Shown: positions 1 to 8,627 of the stretch, piece by piece | Position numbering within the stretch: position 1 is the stretch's first letter | Layout of the letters: every line of letters begins with the position of its first letter | Position numbers and translations under genes: made by a program | Notes under the pieces: model-generated | What the model was told of the DNA's origin: nothing | Databases searched by the model: none | The model's input: only the letters and a program-made list of their open reading frames with translations | From: Streptomyces parvus | GTDB taxonomy: Bacteria; Actinomycetota; Actinomycetes; Streptomycetales; Streptomycetaceae | Direction: 5' to 3' | DNA length: 64,000 nt | Assembly (NCBI RefSeq): GCF_014648875.1 | Contig: NZ_BMRY01000001.1 | Span: 62,001 to 126,000 of the forward strand

Positions 1-269
1 GCCCAGACCTGGAGCCACTGCTGGTGGGCCGGGGGGCTCGACTCTCCCGCCAGCAGGCGGCCGAGCCCGGAGCTCGATTCCCAGGGCAGCAGGGCGGGCG
101 GAACATGGACGTCGTCCAGGACGCGCCCCTGGGCGGCATGCCGGGCCAGGTGCCGTCGCAGGTAGGGGTGGGGCGGGATGCTGGGGTCGTCGGGGACCAG
201 TTCGGCGAGAGCGGCGGCCAGTTGGCGGTGGATCTCCGTGTGCCGGTCGTCCCCGGCCGGCCCGGTCAC
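1..269 (-). CDS. Probable C-terminal continuation of the caspase-STAND protein (partial, runs off window)
   Basis: Reading from GTG at 269, the minus strand stays open to position 1. It encodes VTGPAGDDRHTEIHRQL, then HPYLRRHLARHA at about residues 37-48 and a VLDDVHVPPALL segment. In Streptomyces STAND NTPases this HPY-x-RRHL-x-x-HA segment normally follows the winged-helix region in the same polypeptide and leads into a repeat superstructure domain. Here it is in a different frame from the upstream gene, whose TGA overlaps this GTG (GTGA). It is either a translationally coupled partner protein or the downstream half of a frameshifted gene. The C-terminus lies outside the window. Confidence 0.55.
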   Translation of the reverse strand, partial: MTGPAGDDRHTEIHRQLAAALAELVPDDPSIPPHPYLRRHLARHAAQGRVLDDVHVPPALLPWESSSGLGRLLAGESSPPAHQQWLQVW

Positions 270-2365
270 GCGGCCCCGCCCCGGTCGAACCAGTCCATGT
301 CGAGGTCGCGCAGGGCCTCGGCCAGCGTCTCGTGGGCCGGGCGGTAGACCCGCCGGTGGTCCTCGTGGTCGTGGGCCAGATAGCCGTTGAGTCGGCTCTT
401 GAGGAGTTTGGCGATCATCTCGTCCCAGTCGGGCAGGGGCCGGCCGAGCAGCACCCGGGCCATTTGCGGCCAGATGGTGGACCAGGGGATACCGGCCCCT
501 TCGGCGAAGGCGGACGCGCGCAGGAGCGCCAGCGCCACCTCGGAGGGCAGTCCGTCCCCTTCGACCAGCGCGAGGTCGCGCTTGAGCAGCCCCTCCGTAC
601 CGTTGCTGAGCATCCGCTGCCACTCCGGACGCTGCGCGACGGCGGCAGGGTCGTCGGTGGAGCGGAGCTGTTCACCGGCGATGCGGGCGTCGATGAAGGA
701 GGGCCAGACGACGGGTGCGACCAGCGCGGCCGCCTCTTCGGCCGACGCGCGGTGCGCGCCGCCCTCGCAGATGAGCGCGTGCAGATAGGCGGCGATGTCC
801 TGTTCGCTGTGCTCGTCGTCGGTGCGCTGCTCCTCGGCTGTCGGGAAGACGGCCTTGAGCGCCTCGTTGTGGCCCTGTTCCTCCTCGGACAGGTCCACGG
901 AGGATTCGCTGAGCGGCCGGCTGGAGCGCACTCCGATCAGGAGCCGCAGACCGGCCGGGGCGGCGAACGGTTCGCCGTCGGCCCGTGGGACGGGGACCTG
1001 GTCCAGCAGCGGTGCGCAGAACTCGTTGAGCGGCGCCAGCACGTCCTCGATGACGCGTTCCCGCTCGTCCGCCTCGTCGAGGCCGTCGATGACGAGGGTG
1101 ACCGCGTCGTCGCGGTCCCGGAGAACGGCGAGGATCTGCCGGGTCCGTTCGACGACCGGGTCCTCGGTCGACCGGATCCGTCCCGGCGTCGCCCCCAGGG
1201 CTTCGAGGATGTCGCAGGCAAGATCCGCCGCGCCCCGGTGACGGGCCAGAACCGCGCCGGTGACGGACCCGGTGGCGGGGACGGTGTCGGGCGCGGACAG
1301 GTCGAGTGCCGCCTTGCACAGGGGGTCTTCGCGGAACGCGGGGTCGCTCAGGACGACGGCTCGGGCGAGCACGGCGGACTTCCCGCTGCCGGCGCTGCCG
1401 GTGACGAGGAGGACCCCGCGGGTGCGGGCGGGGCCGAGGAAGGCCGCGATGCTGCGGTTGATGTCCTCGCGGCCGCGGAAGTACCAGCCGGGGTCCTGGT
1501 CCTGGGTGCGGCCTGTGGCCCGGTCGAGCCAGTAGTCGGCGGCCGGGACCGCGCGGGCCCCGTCCGCGCCGCCCAGCTCGCGCACCCGGCGGTACCCGGG
1601 GTTGGGGATGCAGGGGGTGGGGCTCAGGACACCGCCGCCGTCGGCCACCCAGCGCAGCCGGTGCTTCCTGCGCTCCTCGGGATCCAGGCTGCGTTCGAAC
1701 TCCGACATCAGCTCGACGACGCTGAGATGGGGGGTGGTGATGCCCGCGGTGGTACGCAGTCGCTCGAGCGCCGCGCGCAGCAGCGTCGGGAACCGCCGGA
1801 CCTGGACCGGCCGGTCGTGCCCGCTGGTGACGAGGACGTCGAGCCGGCAGCGGTTGCGGCGGTCGGCGCTGATGTCCTCCAGCATGTCGTCGATCTCGCC
1901 GCTGATCTTCCCGGCGTAGCAGGTGTTGACGATGACCAGGACGTTCTCGGCGTGGCAGTCGAGCGCCGCCGCGATGAGGTCGGTGGTACGGACCCAGGTG
2001 CTGAGGTGGCGCCCCTTGACGGAACCCGGCAGCTGCAGGAAGTGGGTACGGGAGGTGGCGATGCCGTGACCGGTGATGAACAGGACCAGGGCCTCGCCCT
2101 CCATCTCCCGCACCCGGTGCTCCCGGAGGAAGTCCTCGACGTCCTCGCGCAGGGTGAGGGCCGGGGCGGGGACATGGCGGAAGGCGTCGGAGGAGACCGG
2201 TGAGGACCACCACTCGGCGACCACGTCCAGCTGTTCGTCGATGCCGGCGGTGAAGGCCTCGTCGCCGTCACCGTAATCCCGTACGGCCAGCGTGAGCAGC
2301 GTCCGTCCCGCCGCATTCTGCTCGGCGGCCCGATTCCGCCCTAACTCCCCCACCGTGTTCCGCAT
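266..2365 (-). CDS. Caspase-like (peptidase C14) STAND NTPase
   Basis: The 699-residue protein starts with a caspase-like domain: catalytic His100 in LFITGHG and Cys149 in VNTCYAG. A STAND-type P-loop NTPase follows, with Walker A GSAGSGKS at 323-330 and Walker B VTLVIDGLDEAD at about 422-433, then a winged-helix-like tail ending YRPAHETLAEAL. Such proteins are expected to be NTP-gated proteases in cell suicide or conflict. I start at ATG 2365, because a longer frame to 3133 would run through the hydrolase gene on the other strand. Codon 8 is TTA (2344-2342), the rare bldA-read codon. The gene is divergent from the LCAT-type hydrolase across 18 bp and overlaps the downstream frame by GTGA. 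Confidence 0.88.
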   Translation of the reverse strand: MRNTVGELGRNRAAEQNAAGRTLLTLAVRDYGDGDEAFTAGIDEQLDVVAEWWSSPVSSDAFRHVPAPALTLREDVEDFLREHRVREMEGEALVLFITGHGIATSRTHFLQLPGSVKGRHLSTWVRTTDLIAAALDCHAENVLVIVNTCYAGKISGEIDDMLEDISADRRNRCRLDVLVTSGHDRPVQVRRFPTLLRAALERLRTTAGITTPHLSVVELMSEFERSLDPEERRKHRLRWVADGGGVLSPTPCIPNPGYRRVRELGGADGARAVPAADYWLDRATGRTQDQDPGWYFRGREDINRSIAAFLGPARTRGVLLVTGSAGSGKSAVLARAVVLSDPAFREDPLCKAALDLSAPDTVPATGSVTGAVLARHRGAADLACDILEALGATPGRIRSTEDPVVERTRQILAVLRDRDDAVTLVIDGLDEADERERVIEDVLAPLNEFCAPLLDQVPVPRADGEPFAAPAGLRLLIGVRSSRPLSESSVDLSEEEQGHNEALKAVFPTAEEQRTDDEHSEQDIAAYLHALICEGGAHRASAEEAAALVAPVVWPSFIDARIAGEQLRSTDDPAAVAQRPEWQRMLSNGTEGLLKRDLALVEGDGLPSEVALALLRASAFAEGAGIPWSTIWPQMARVLLGRPLPDWDEMIAKLLKSRLNGYLAHDHEDHRRVYRPAHETLAEALRDLDMDWFDRGGAA

Positions 2366-2370
2366 CTCTC

Positions 2371-2376
2371 TAGTCT
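2371..2376 (+). promoter_or_regulatory. Possible -10 element for a leaderless hydrolase transcript
   Basis: TAGTCT fits TANNNT and ends 7 nt before the hydrolase ATG at 2384, the spacing expected if transcription starts at the start codon. The divergent start codons are only 18 bp apart, so there is no room for a 5' leader and Shine-Dalgarno. I see no convincing -35. Confidence 0.35.
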
Positions 2377-2383
2377 TCCAGGC

Positions 2384-3883
2384 ATGACGAAGCCGCCGCA
2401 GACGAATCCGGGCCATCGCCCCGGCAGCAGCACCCTTTTCCCCCCGGACGTCACTCCTGCGGTCACGCACGACGCGGTCGTGATCGTCCCCGGCATCATG
2501 GGGAGCGAGCTGTTCGACACCCTCTCCGGGAAGGTGCTCTGGGGGCTGGCGCACCCCGGGTGGCTCGCGAAGGCCTGGCTGACCCGGGACGGCCTGGCCC
2601 CTCTGCATCTCACCCCGGAGGAACAGGCCGGGGAGTACGGGCGCGTCCGAGCGCGCAGGCTGCTGCGGATCCCTGTGTGGAGCCCGGTCCTGCGGGGGAT
2701 CGAGCCGTACCACAAGCTGACCCGGGCCATCGAGGAGACGGTCGCCCACCCCGACGCGGTGCTGCCGTTCCCCTACGACTGGCGGCTGCCCGTCGAGGTC
2801 AACGCCCGGCTCCTCGCGGCGGAAGCCCGTAAGCATCTGGAGCAGTGGCGCGGGCACCCCGCCCACGACGCGGCCCGCCGTCGGGCGCTCGACGAACGCG
2901 AAGGGCGTCTCGTCTTCGTCGCCCACTCCATGGGCGGGCTCGTCACTCATGCGGCGCTCACCCTGGGCTTCGACAACGACCTGGCTGCCGACACCCGGGG
3001 CGTCATGACGCTCGGGACGCCGTTCCGGGGGTCCGTGGTCGCGGCGAACATCCTCAACTCCGTACAGGGGGCGCCGCTTCCGCTTCCGCACCGCAGGCTT
3101 GCGGCCCTGGCGTCGGCGATGCCGGGCGTCCACGACCTGCTGCCCCGGTTCATCTGCCTGGAGGAGGGCGCCGGGGCGCGCCGGCTCGCCCCGTCCGACG
3201 TCGGCGCGCTCGGCGGGGACGAGGAACTCGCCAAGAAATCAGGGGAGTTCTTCGCCCGTCTCGCGAAGCAGGAGCTTCCTCACCACCGGGCCGTCGTCGG
3301 GGTTCACCAGGACACGGTGCAGTCCCTGCGGTTGGAGAACGGCGAGGTCCTGGCCTCCGAGTACTGCTTCCGTGCGCACCGGAACGGCGAGCTGAGGCGG
3401 GACGAGAACGGGGTGGCGCTCCGGTTCCGGGCCTGGGGGGACGGTACGGTCCACCGGGACTCGGCGGCCCTGAAGGGCGGGGCGGTCCCGATCGCGCTCC
3501 AGCACGGTGCGCTGGCCAGTGGCCGGGCGGCACGGGACGCGGTTCTCGACTTCCTTCTGGAGGAGGACGACCTCGGCCCGGACCAGGCGGACGAGGGACT
3601 CGGGCTGACCGTTCCGGACTACGTGACGCCCGGGGAGACCTGGTCGCTCCGGATCACCGGGACCGACGATCCGTCCGGGATCGACTGCACGGTGGCCGCG
3701 GTCGACGGCCCCGTCCGCCGCCGGGCCCTTCCCTACGCGGAGGACGGGGACGCGCTGACGGCCGACGTGGACCTCCCCGAGGCCGGGCTGTACCGGGTCA
3801 CGGTGGAGGCCGACCGGCTGCCCTCGCCGCTGACGCAGCTGGTGTTCGCCGGCCCCGGCGGCACGCGGCCGACGGAGGACTGA
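2384..3883 (+). CDS. LCAT-like alpha/beta hydrolase (lipase/acyltransferase family)
   Basis: The 499-residue protein has no signal peptide. VVIVPGIMGSELFD (about 32-45) is the N-terminal lecithin:cholesterol-acyltransferase motif. PYDWRLP (about 130-136) is also typical. The nucleophile elbow VAHSMGG places the catalytic serine at about 182. The C-terminal ~90 residues look like a small beta domain. LCAT-family enzymes hydrolyse or transfer acyl groups of phospholipids; the substrate here is unknown. Divergence from a caspase-STAND NTPase suggests a membrane-damaging effector or partner in one system, which is inference. The start is ATG 2384, with a possible leaderless -10 before it. Confidence 0.85.
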   Translation: MTKPPQTNPGHRPGSSTLFPPDVTPAVTHDAVVIVPGIMGSELFDTLSGKVLWGLAHPGWLAKAWLTRDGLAPLHLTPEEQAGEYGRVRARRLLRIPVWSPVLRGIEPYHKLTRAIEETVAHPDAVLPFPYDWRLPVEVNARLLAAEARKHLEQWRGHPAHDAARRRALDEREGRLVFVAHSMGGLVTHAALTLGFDNDLAADTRGVMTLGTPFRGSVVAANILNSVQGAPLPLPHRRLAALASAMPGVHDLLPRFICLEEGAGARRLAPSDVGALGGDEELAKKSGEFFARLAKQELPHHRAVVGVHQDTVQSLRLENGEVLASEYCFRAHRNGELRRDENGVALRFRAWGDGTVHRDSAALKGGAVPIALQHGALASGRAARDAVLDFLLEEDDLGPDQADEGLGLTVPDYVTPGETWSLRITGTDDPSGIDCTVAAVDGPVRRRALPYAEDGDALTADVDLPEAGLYRVTVEADRLPSPLTQLVFAGPGGTRPTED

Positions 3884-3914
3884 GCGACCCGGACAGTGCG
3901 GCCGTTCCGCCTGC

Positions 3915-3960
3915 CGGGCCCGGCGCCCGGGGCGACGGGACGGACGCGGGGCCGGGCCCG
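3915..3960. terminator. Possible bidirectional terminator between convergent genes
   Basis: CGGGCCCGGC (3915-3924) is repeated inverted at 3951-3960 with a 26-nt loop, between the hydrolase stop (3883) and the LuxR-type gene stop (3968). There is no U tract, as is common in Streptomyces. Confidence 0.35.
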
Positions 3961-3967
3961 CCCCGCC

Positions 3968-4690
3968 TCAGATCAGCCCGTGGCGCATCGCGTATCCCAC
4001 CGCGTGGGCCCGGTTGCGCAGTTCGAGGCGGGTCGCGACCTCGTGCAGGACGTTCTTGACGGTGCGTTCCGAGTACGAGGTCTTCTGTGCGATCTCCGCG
4101 GTGTCGCAGCCCTCCGAGACCAGCCGGATCATCTCCGCCTCCCGCGCGGTGAGGGTGGACAGGGTGAGCCCTCGGGGGTCGAGGACCGTGCGCTGGAGGG
4201 AGCTGACGTGGTCGAGGAGCTTGCCGAGCAGATCGCCCGGCAGGACGCCCTCACCGTTGGCCATGGCGCGCACCAGGTGGACGAGCCGGTCCTGGTCGGC
4301 CTCGCCGCGCCGGAGGACGGCGGCGACCCCGCACTCGATCATGGTCTGGAGGGCGCCCGACTCGAAGTAGCCGACGACCAGTCCGGTGCGGGTGGAGGTG
4401 TTGCGCTGGAGGCGGTGCAGGAGCTGGACCGTGGTCTCGCCCACCGTGTCCACCACGACCAGGGAGACCTGCGCCCGGTCCGCCTCGGCCTCCGGCAGCA
4501 GTTCTATCTCGGGGCGCACGCGCAGTTGGTGGATCATGCCGGTCTGCAGGATCAGGTCCTCCGCGTACACCGCGACGGAGACCCTGCCCCCGGGCGCTCC
4601 CCCGGCGCCGGTGGTGCGGCGGCCGGCGGCGTCGGGCCTGCGGTACTGCCCGCGTGCCGCCGTGCTGTTCGTCGTTTCCGTGATCGTCAT
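3968..4690 (-). CDS. LuxR/NarL-family regulator with atypical receiver-like domain
   Basis: The 240-residue protein has a C-terminal LuxR helix-turn-helix (LTAREAEMIRLVSEGC, then ERTVKNVLHEV, about 175-225). Its N-terminal half resembles a response-regulator receiver: SLVVVDT aligns with the usual phospho-Asp strand. However, the acidic pair is poor (AED) and the conserved Lys position reads VLRRGE, so phosphorylation is doubtful. It is divergent from the surface protein at 4894 and lies just upstream of the CIS genes, so control of that locus is a reasonable inference. It is not adjacent to any kinase gene. Confidence 0.85.
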   Translation of the reverse strand: MTITETTNSTAARGQYRRPDAAGRRTTGAGGAPGGRVSVAVYAEDLILQTGMIHQLRVRPEIELLPEAEADRAQVSLVVVDTVGETTVQLLHRLQRNTSTRTGLVVGYFESGALQTMIECGVAAVLRRGEADQDRLVHLVRAMANGEGVLPGDLLGKLLDHVSSLQRTVLDPRGLTLSTLTAREAEMIRLVSEGCDTAEIAQKTSYSERTVKNVLHEVATRLELRNRAHAVGYAMRHGLI

Positions 4691-4881
4691 CGTTCGTGCC
4701 CGTCTTCCTCAGGTACTTCAGCCCGATATGCCTGCTGTGCTGGTGATCGCCCGCGCCGGCCGGGGCAGGGCGACCGGGCCCGGCGCGGGGGCGCGGGGAC
4801 ACCGTGCCGGTGGGCCCGCGGGGCACCACCGCTGCCCGCTTCTTGCCCTTGCGTCTCTGCTGCCGCGCGGTACCGGCGGCC

Positions 4882-4887
4882 TACCGT
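4882..4887 (+). promoter_or_regulatory. Possible -10 element for leaderless start at 4894
   Basis: TACCGT matches TANNNT and sits 6 nt before GTG 4894. No Shine-Dalgarno precedes that start, so a leaderless transcript would explain it. No -35 at proper spacing was found. Confidence 0.3.
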
Positions 4888-4893
4888 CGCAGA

Positions 4894-6282
4894 GTGACCA
4901 CATCTGCCGAACTCGCAAGCCCCACGGTGACGGTGTCGCCGGGCGGTACCGCGACGACCACCCTGACCGTGCGCAACGACGGCGACATCGTCGAGGCCTA
5001 CACCCTCGAAGTGGTCGGCGACTGTGCCGCCTGGACCACCGTCGAGCCGGCGCGTGTGTCGCTCTACCCGGGCACCTCCGAGACGGTGACCCTCACCTTC
5101 GCCCCGCCCCGCTCCCACGAGGTCCGGGCGGGCGAAACCCCCCTGGCCGTACGGGTGCTGCCCGCCGAGCGCCCCGAGTCGGTGGTCGTCCCGGAGTCGA
5201 CGGTGACCGTGGAGCCCTTCCACGAGCTGCGCGCGGAGCTGGAACCGCGCCGCCGCCGGGGCTGGGTGGGCTCCCGGTTCCGTACCGCCGTGCAGAACAA
5301 GGGGAACACTCCGGTGGATGTGGCCCTGGCGGGCCGGCAGGACGGGGAGGATCTGCGTCTCGCCTTCACCCCGGACAGGAAGCGGCTGGAGCCGGGCGAG
5401 TCGGCGGAGGTCGCGCTGAAGGTCCGGGCCCGGAAGCTGATCTGGTTCGGCGAGCCCGTCACCTGGCCGTTCGAGGTCCTGGCGACCGAGGGCGCGGAGG
5501 TTGTCGAGAGCGCCGAGGAGGGCACCGAGAAGGATGCCGAGCCCAAGGCCGTGGCCACGTCCCCGGTCGACGACGGGCAGCCCGGCGGGTCCGAGCCGCT
5601 GCCCGGGGAGTTCGCGCAGATACCCGTGCTGCCCAAGTGGCTGCTGATCGTGCTGGCGGCGCTGCTGGCCCTGCTGCTCGTCTGGTTCGCCCTGGTGCGG
5701 CCCGCGGTGCAGAGCACGGCCAAGCAGGCGGGGACGAAGGCCGCGCAGGAGGAGACCGAGCGGGGCAAGGAGCAGGGGTCGACGCCCCCCGGCGGTGCGG
5801 AGAACCCGGCAGGCGGCCAGGGCCAGGGAACCGGTCCGGACGGCACGGGCCCCGGCGGGACCGGTTCCGGACCGGGCTCCACCGGCGGGGGCGGCGGCAC
5901 GGGCGGGAGCGGTGGCGGCGGGGGCGAACAGGCCTCCAGGACCATCGACGTGCAGACCCGGGCGGGGGCCGAGGGGGAAGGCACCTACAAGGTTCCGGCC
6001 GGGAAGGTCTTCCGCGTCACGGACGTCGTGGTGGCGAACTTCCAGGGCGACGAGGGCCTCGTGACGATCTCCTTCGGCGAGAACAAGATCACGACGATCG
6101 CTCTGGAAACCTTCCGCAACCAGGACTATCACTGGGTCACCCCCATTCAGGTTCCGGAGAACGCCACCGTCACCGCTTCCGTCACCTGTGCCAAGCCCGG
6201 CACCCCGGCCACCGGACAACAGGCTTCCGGGTGCCATCAGGTTCTGAATGTCAGCGGTGTACTGAGCGATCTCGCTCGATAG
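4894..6282 (+). CDS. One-TM COG1470-like ("hydrolytic protein") surface protein near the CIS
   Basis: The 462-residue product begins VTTSAELASP. The first ~200 residues are two beta-sandwich-like repeats (TVTVSPGGTATTTLTVRN; VSLYPGTSETVTLTF) of the NEW3/COG1470 type. One TM helix follows (PKWLLIVLAALLALLLVWF, about 246-264), then a Gly/Pro-rich linker (about 290-348) and a C-terminal ~115-residue beta domain. S. coelicolor paralogues beside its CIS locus are annotated as hydrolytic proteins, but I see no catalytic motif. GTG 4894 is chosen because homologues begin VTTSAEL and a leaderless -10 precedes it. The 492-residue upstream extension is Arg-rich and unlike coding sequence. Confidence 0.8.
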   Translation: MTTSAELASPTVTVSPGGTATTTLTVRNDGDIVEAYTLEVVGDCAAWTTVEPARVSLYPGTSETVTLTFAPPRSHEVRAGETPLAVRVLPAERPESVVVPESTVTVEPFHELRAELEPRRRRGWVGSRFRTAVQNKGNTPVDVALAGRQDGEDLRLAFTPDRKRLEPGESAEVALKVRARKLIWFGEPVTWPFEVLATEGAEVVESAEEGTEKDAEPKAVATSPVDDGQPGGSEPLPGEFAQIPVLPKWLLIVLAALLALLLVWFALVRPAVQSTAKQAGTKAAQEETERGKEQGSTPPGGAENPAGGQGQGTGPDGTGPGGTGSGPGSTGGGGGTGGSGGGGGEQASRTIDVQTRAGAEGEGTYKVPAGKVFRVTDVVVANFQGDEGLVTISFGENKITTIALETFRNQDYHWVTPIQVPENATVTASVTCAKPGTPATGQQASGCHQVLNVSGVLSDLAR

Positions 6283-7023
6283 TAAGGACGATAGAAGGAC
6301 GTTGGGAGCGGGGCGAAACAGAGGCGCCGGGCCTTCTGCCGCGCCTGTTGACGAGACAACAACAGAAACCCGGCCGGAAGGAAACCCGGCGTGCCGGGCG
6401 GTGGCGGATTCACCCTCCCCACCGCACCGGAGATCTCCGCCGGTTCGGTCGTCCGCGACGTCGGCAGCACCGGAAGGATATCCGCTGCCGACGGCCGCAG
6501 ACGCGAACGGGCCTGCTCAGGAGTGGCCCTGACGGTTCTGTGAGGATCGGCCGATGCCCGTTCGGAGCGCTTCCATGCCCGTTTCCCCCGTCCACACCCG
6601 ACTGATTCCGCCACTCTTCCCGGCGTATTCTGGCCGAATCACATCGCCTCGGAGCGCATCCCCCGGTACCCCCGGACGACCATCGGCCGCCCAGGGTTTA
6701 CCGGGGAAATGAGATACCAAACACATGGGCTTCCCGGCGCGCCGTCCGGCCTTTCCCCAATCGCTGCGCAGAGGAGACTCGTTCGGGCTCCGGCGTAACA
6801 CGTTGTTCTCATTCTCGTCATGTGGGCGGCGAAATACGCAGGAAGGAACGGGAATAGGGGCGGGCGGTTCCGGCCGGGCCGCCGAGGGCAGGGTTACCCG
6901 GCGTTCGAGAGCCCGGAAAGGGCAGTCTCCTTGCCCCGTGTCCAGGACTCCGGGGCCTACTCCCGGCCCGCGCGGCCGGTCGAGACTGGGCGGTGATCGA
7001 GTGACCGTCCAGAAGGAGCGAGC
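6283..7023. other. 741-bp intergenic region upstream of the CIS operon
   Basis: No reading frame here has convincing codon bias. An inverted repeat CCCGGC-GT-GCCGGG lies at 6385-6398, about 100 bp after the preceding stop. Around 6605-6830 the composition is less GC-rich than the flanks. The end carries the strong AGAAGGAG ribosome site for the sheath gene at about 7010. The CIS promoter is probably in this block, but I cannot place -35/-10 elements with confidence. Confidence 0.5.
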
Positions 7024-8565
7024 ATGCCGTCGTACCTCACCCCCGGTGTTTACGTGGAGGAGGTGCAGTCCGGAGCACGGCCCATCGAAGGAGTCGGCAC
7101 CGCGGTCGCAGCCTTCGTCGGCTTCGCGGGGACGGGCCCCTTCCACCGGCCGACGCTGGTGACCAACTGGGACCAGTACGTGCAGACGTTCGGCGCCTTC
7201 ACCGCCGACACCTATCTGGCGCACGCCGTCTACGGCTTCTTCGCCAACGGCGGCGGCGCGGCCTACATCGTACGCATCGGCGGCCCGGCGGAGGGCTCCG
7301 GCGCCTCCGGCCAGGGTTCCGTCGCCCAGGCCCCCGCCCCCGTGGCGCTCGGCGGCTTCCTGGTCGCCGCCAGGCCCGGCACGGGCGACGGCCTCTCCGT
7401 GGAGATCGCCGACGCCGAGGGCGAGAACCCGCCGGAGGACCGCTTCCGGCTGCTGGTGCGCCAGGGCGGCAAGGCCGTGGAGACGTACGACGTCTCCACC
7501 CGCAAGAACGTCAAGGGCTACCTGGTCACCCAGACCCGCGACTCCAAGCTGATCCAGGTCACCGAGCAGCCCGGCACGGCGCAGAGCCGCCCCGAGAAGC
7601 AGACCGTGGCCCTCGCCCCCGCGACGGCTGCGGCTCCCGGCAACGGGGTGGCCCGGCTCGACGCCTCCGAGTACGTGGGCGACGCCTCCGCCCGTACCGG
7701 GTTCGCCGGTCTCGAAGCGATCGACGAGATCACGATGGTCGCCGTCCCGGACCTGATGAGCGCCTTCCAGCGCGGCGACATCGACGCCGAGGGCGTCAAG
7801 ACCGTGCAGCTCGCGGTCATCTCGCACTGCGAGCAGATGGGCGACCGCGTCGCCGTCCTCGACACCCCGCCCGGCATGAACGCCCAGCGCGTCCGCACCT
7901 GGCGCAACGAGGACGCCGGCTACGACTCCCGCTACGCCGCCCTCTACTACCCGTGGGTCAAGGTCTTCGACCCGGCGAGCGGCCGCAACTCCCTGGTCCC
8001 GCCGAGCGGTCACGTGGCCGGCGTCTGGGCGCGCAGCGACAACGAGCGCGGAGTCCACAAGGCCCCCGCCAACGAGGTCATCCGAGGAGCGGTGGACCTG
8101 GAGATCCGGCTCTCCAAGGGCGAGCAGGACCTCCTCAACCCGATCGGCGTCAACTGTGTGCGCGCCTTCCCCGGCCGCGGCATCCGCATCTGGGGCGCGC
8201 GCACCCTCTCCTCCGACCCGGCCTGGCGCTACCTCAACGTCCGCCGCCTCTTCAACTACCTGGAGGAGTCCATCCTCCTGGGCACCCAGTGGGTGGTGTT
8301 CGAGCCGAACGACGACCGCCTCTGGTCGAGCATCCGGCGCAACGTCACCGCGTTCCTCACCGAGGAGTGGCGGCGCGGCGCGCTGTTCGGCCGCACCGCA
8401 GAGGAGGCGTTCTACGTGCGCTGCGACCGGAGCAACAACCCGCAGGAGTCGATCGACCTCGGTCAGGTCGTCTGCGAGATCGGGGTGGCGCCGGTGAAGC
8501 CCGCGGAGTTCGTGATCTTCCGGCTCTCGCAGTTCTCGGACAGCACCAGCCTCGTCGACGAGTGA
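7024..8565 (+). CDS. CIS contractile tail sheath protein
   Basis: The 513-residue protein begins PSYLTPGVYVEEV, the hallmark N-terminus of phage/CIS sheath proteins. It has a variable insertion at about 80-220, then the conserved C-terminal core: NPIGVNCVRAFPGRGIRIWG, ARTLSSDPAWRYLNVRRL, and a final VKPAEFVIFRLSQF strand that joins neighbouring subunits. Sheath contraction drives the inner tube. It is the first gene of the CIS operon, with AGAAGGAG just before the ATG. In Streptomyces, CIS particles of this class are reported to be cytoplasmic and tied to cell death (literature, not seen here). Confidence 0.95.
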   Translation: MPSYLTPGVYVEEVQSGARPIEGVGTAVAAFVGFAGTGPFHRPTLVTNWDQYVQTFGAFTADTYLAHAVYGFFANGGGAAYIVRIGGPAEGSGASGQGSVAQAPAPVALGGFLVAARPGTGDGLSVEIADAEGENPPEDRFRLLVRQGGKAVETYDVSTRKNVKGYLVTQTRDSKLIQVTEQPGTAQSRPEKQTVALAPATAAAPGNGVARLDASEYVGDASARTGFAGLEAIDEITMVAVPDLMSAFQRGDIDAEGVKTVQLAVISHCEQMGDRVAVLDTPPGMNAQRVRTWRNEDAGYDSRYAALYYPWVKVFDPASGRNSLVPPSGHVAGVWARSDNERGVHKAPANEVIRGAVDLEIRLSKGEQDLLNPIGVNCVRAFPGRGIRIWGARTLSSDPAWRYLNVRRLFNYLEESILLGTQWVVFEPNDDRLWSSIRRNVTAFLTEEWRRGALFGRTAEEAFYVRCDRSNNPQESIDLGQVVCEIGVAPVKPAEFVIFRLSQFSDSTSLVDE

Positions 8566-8627
8566 CCCTCGCGGCCCTTCCCCACCACCCGCAGCACCAT
8601 CGCAACCGGAACAGGTGACACACAGTC

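Noticed and set aside
332..2203. 623-residue plus-strand frame opposite the caspase gene
   Set aside because: Shadow frame from high third-position GC of the minus-strand gene; no recognisable domain.
2366..3133. Upstream extension of the caspase-STAND frame to 955 residues
   Set aside because: It runs antisense through the LCAT-type hydrolase gene, is Arg/Pro-rich without domain features, and a good internal ATG at 2365 begins the conserved part.
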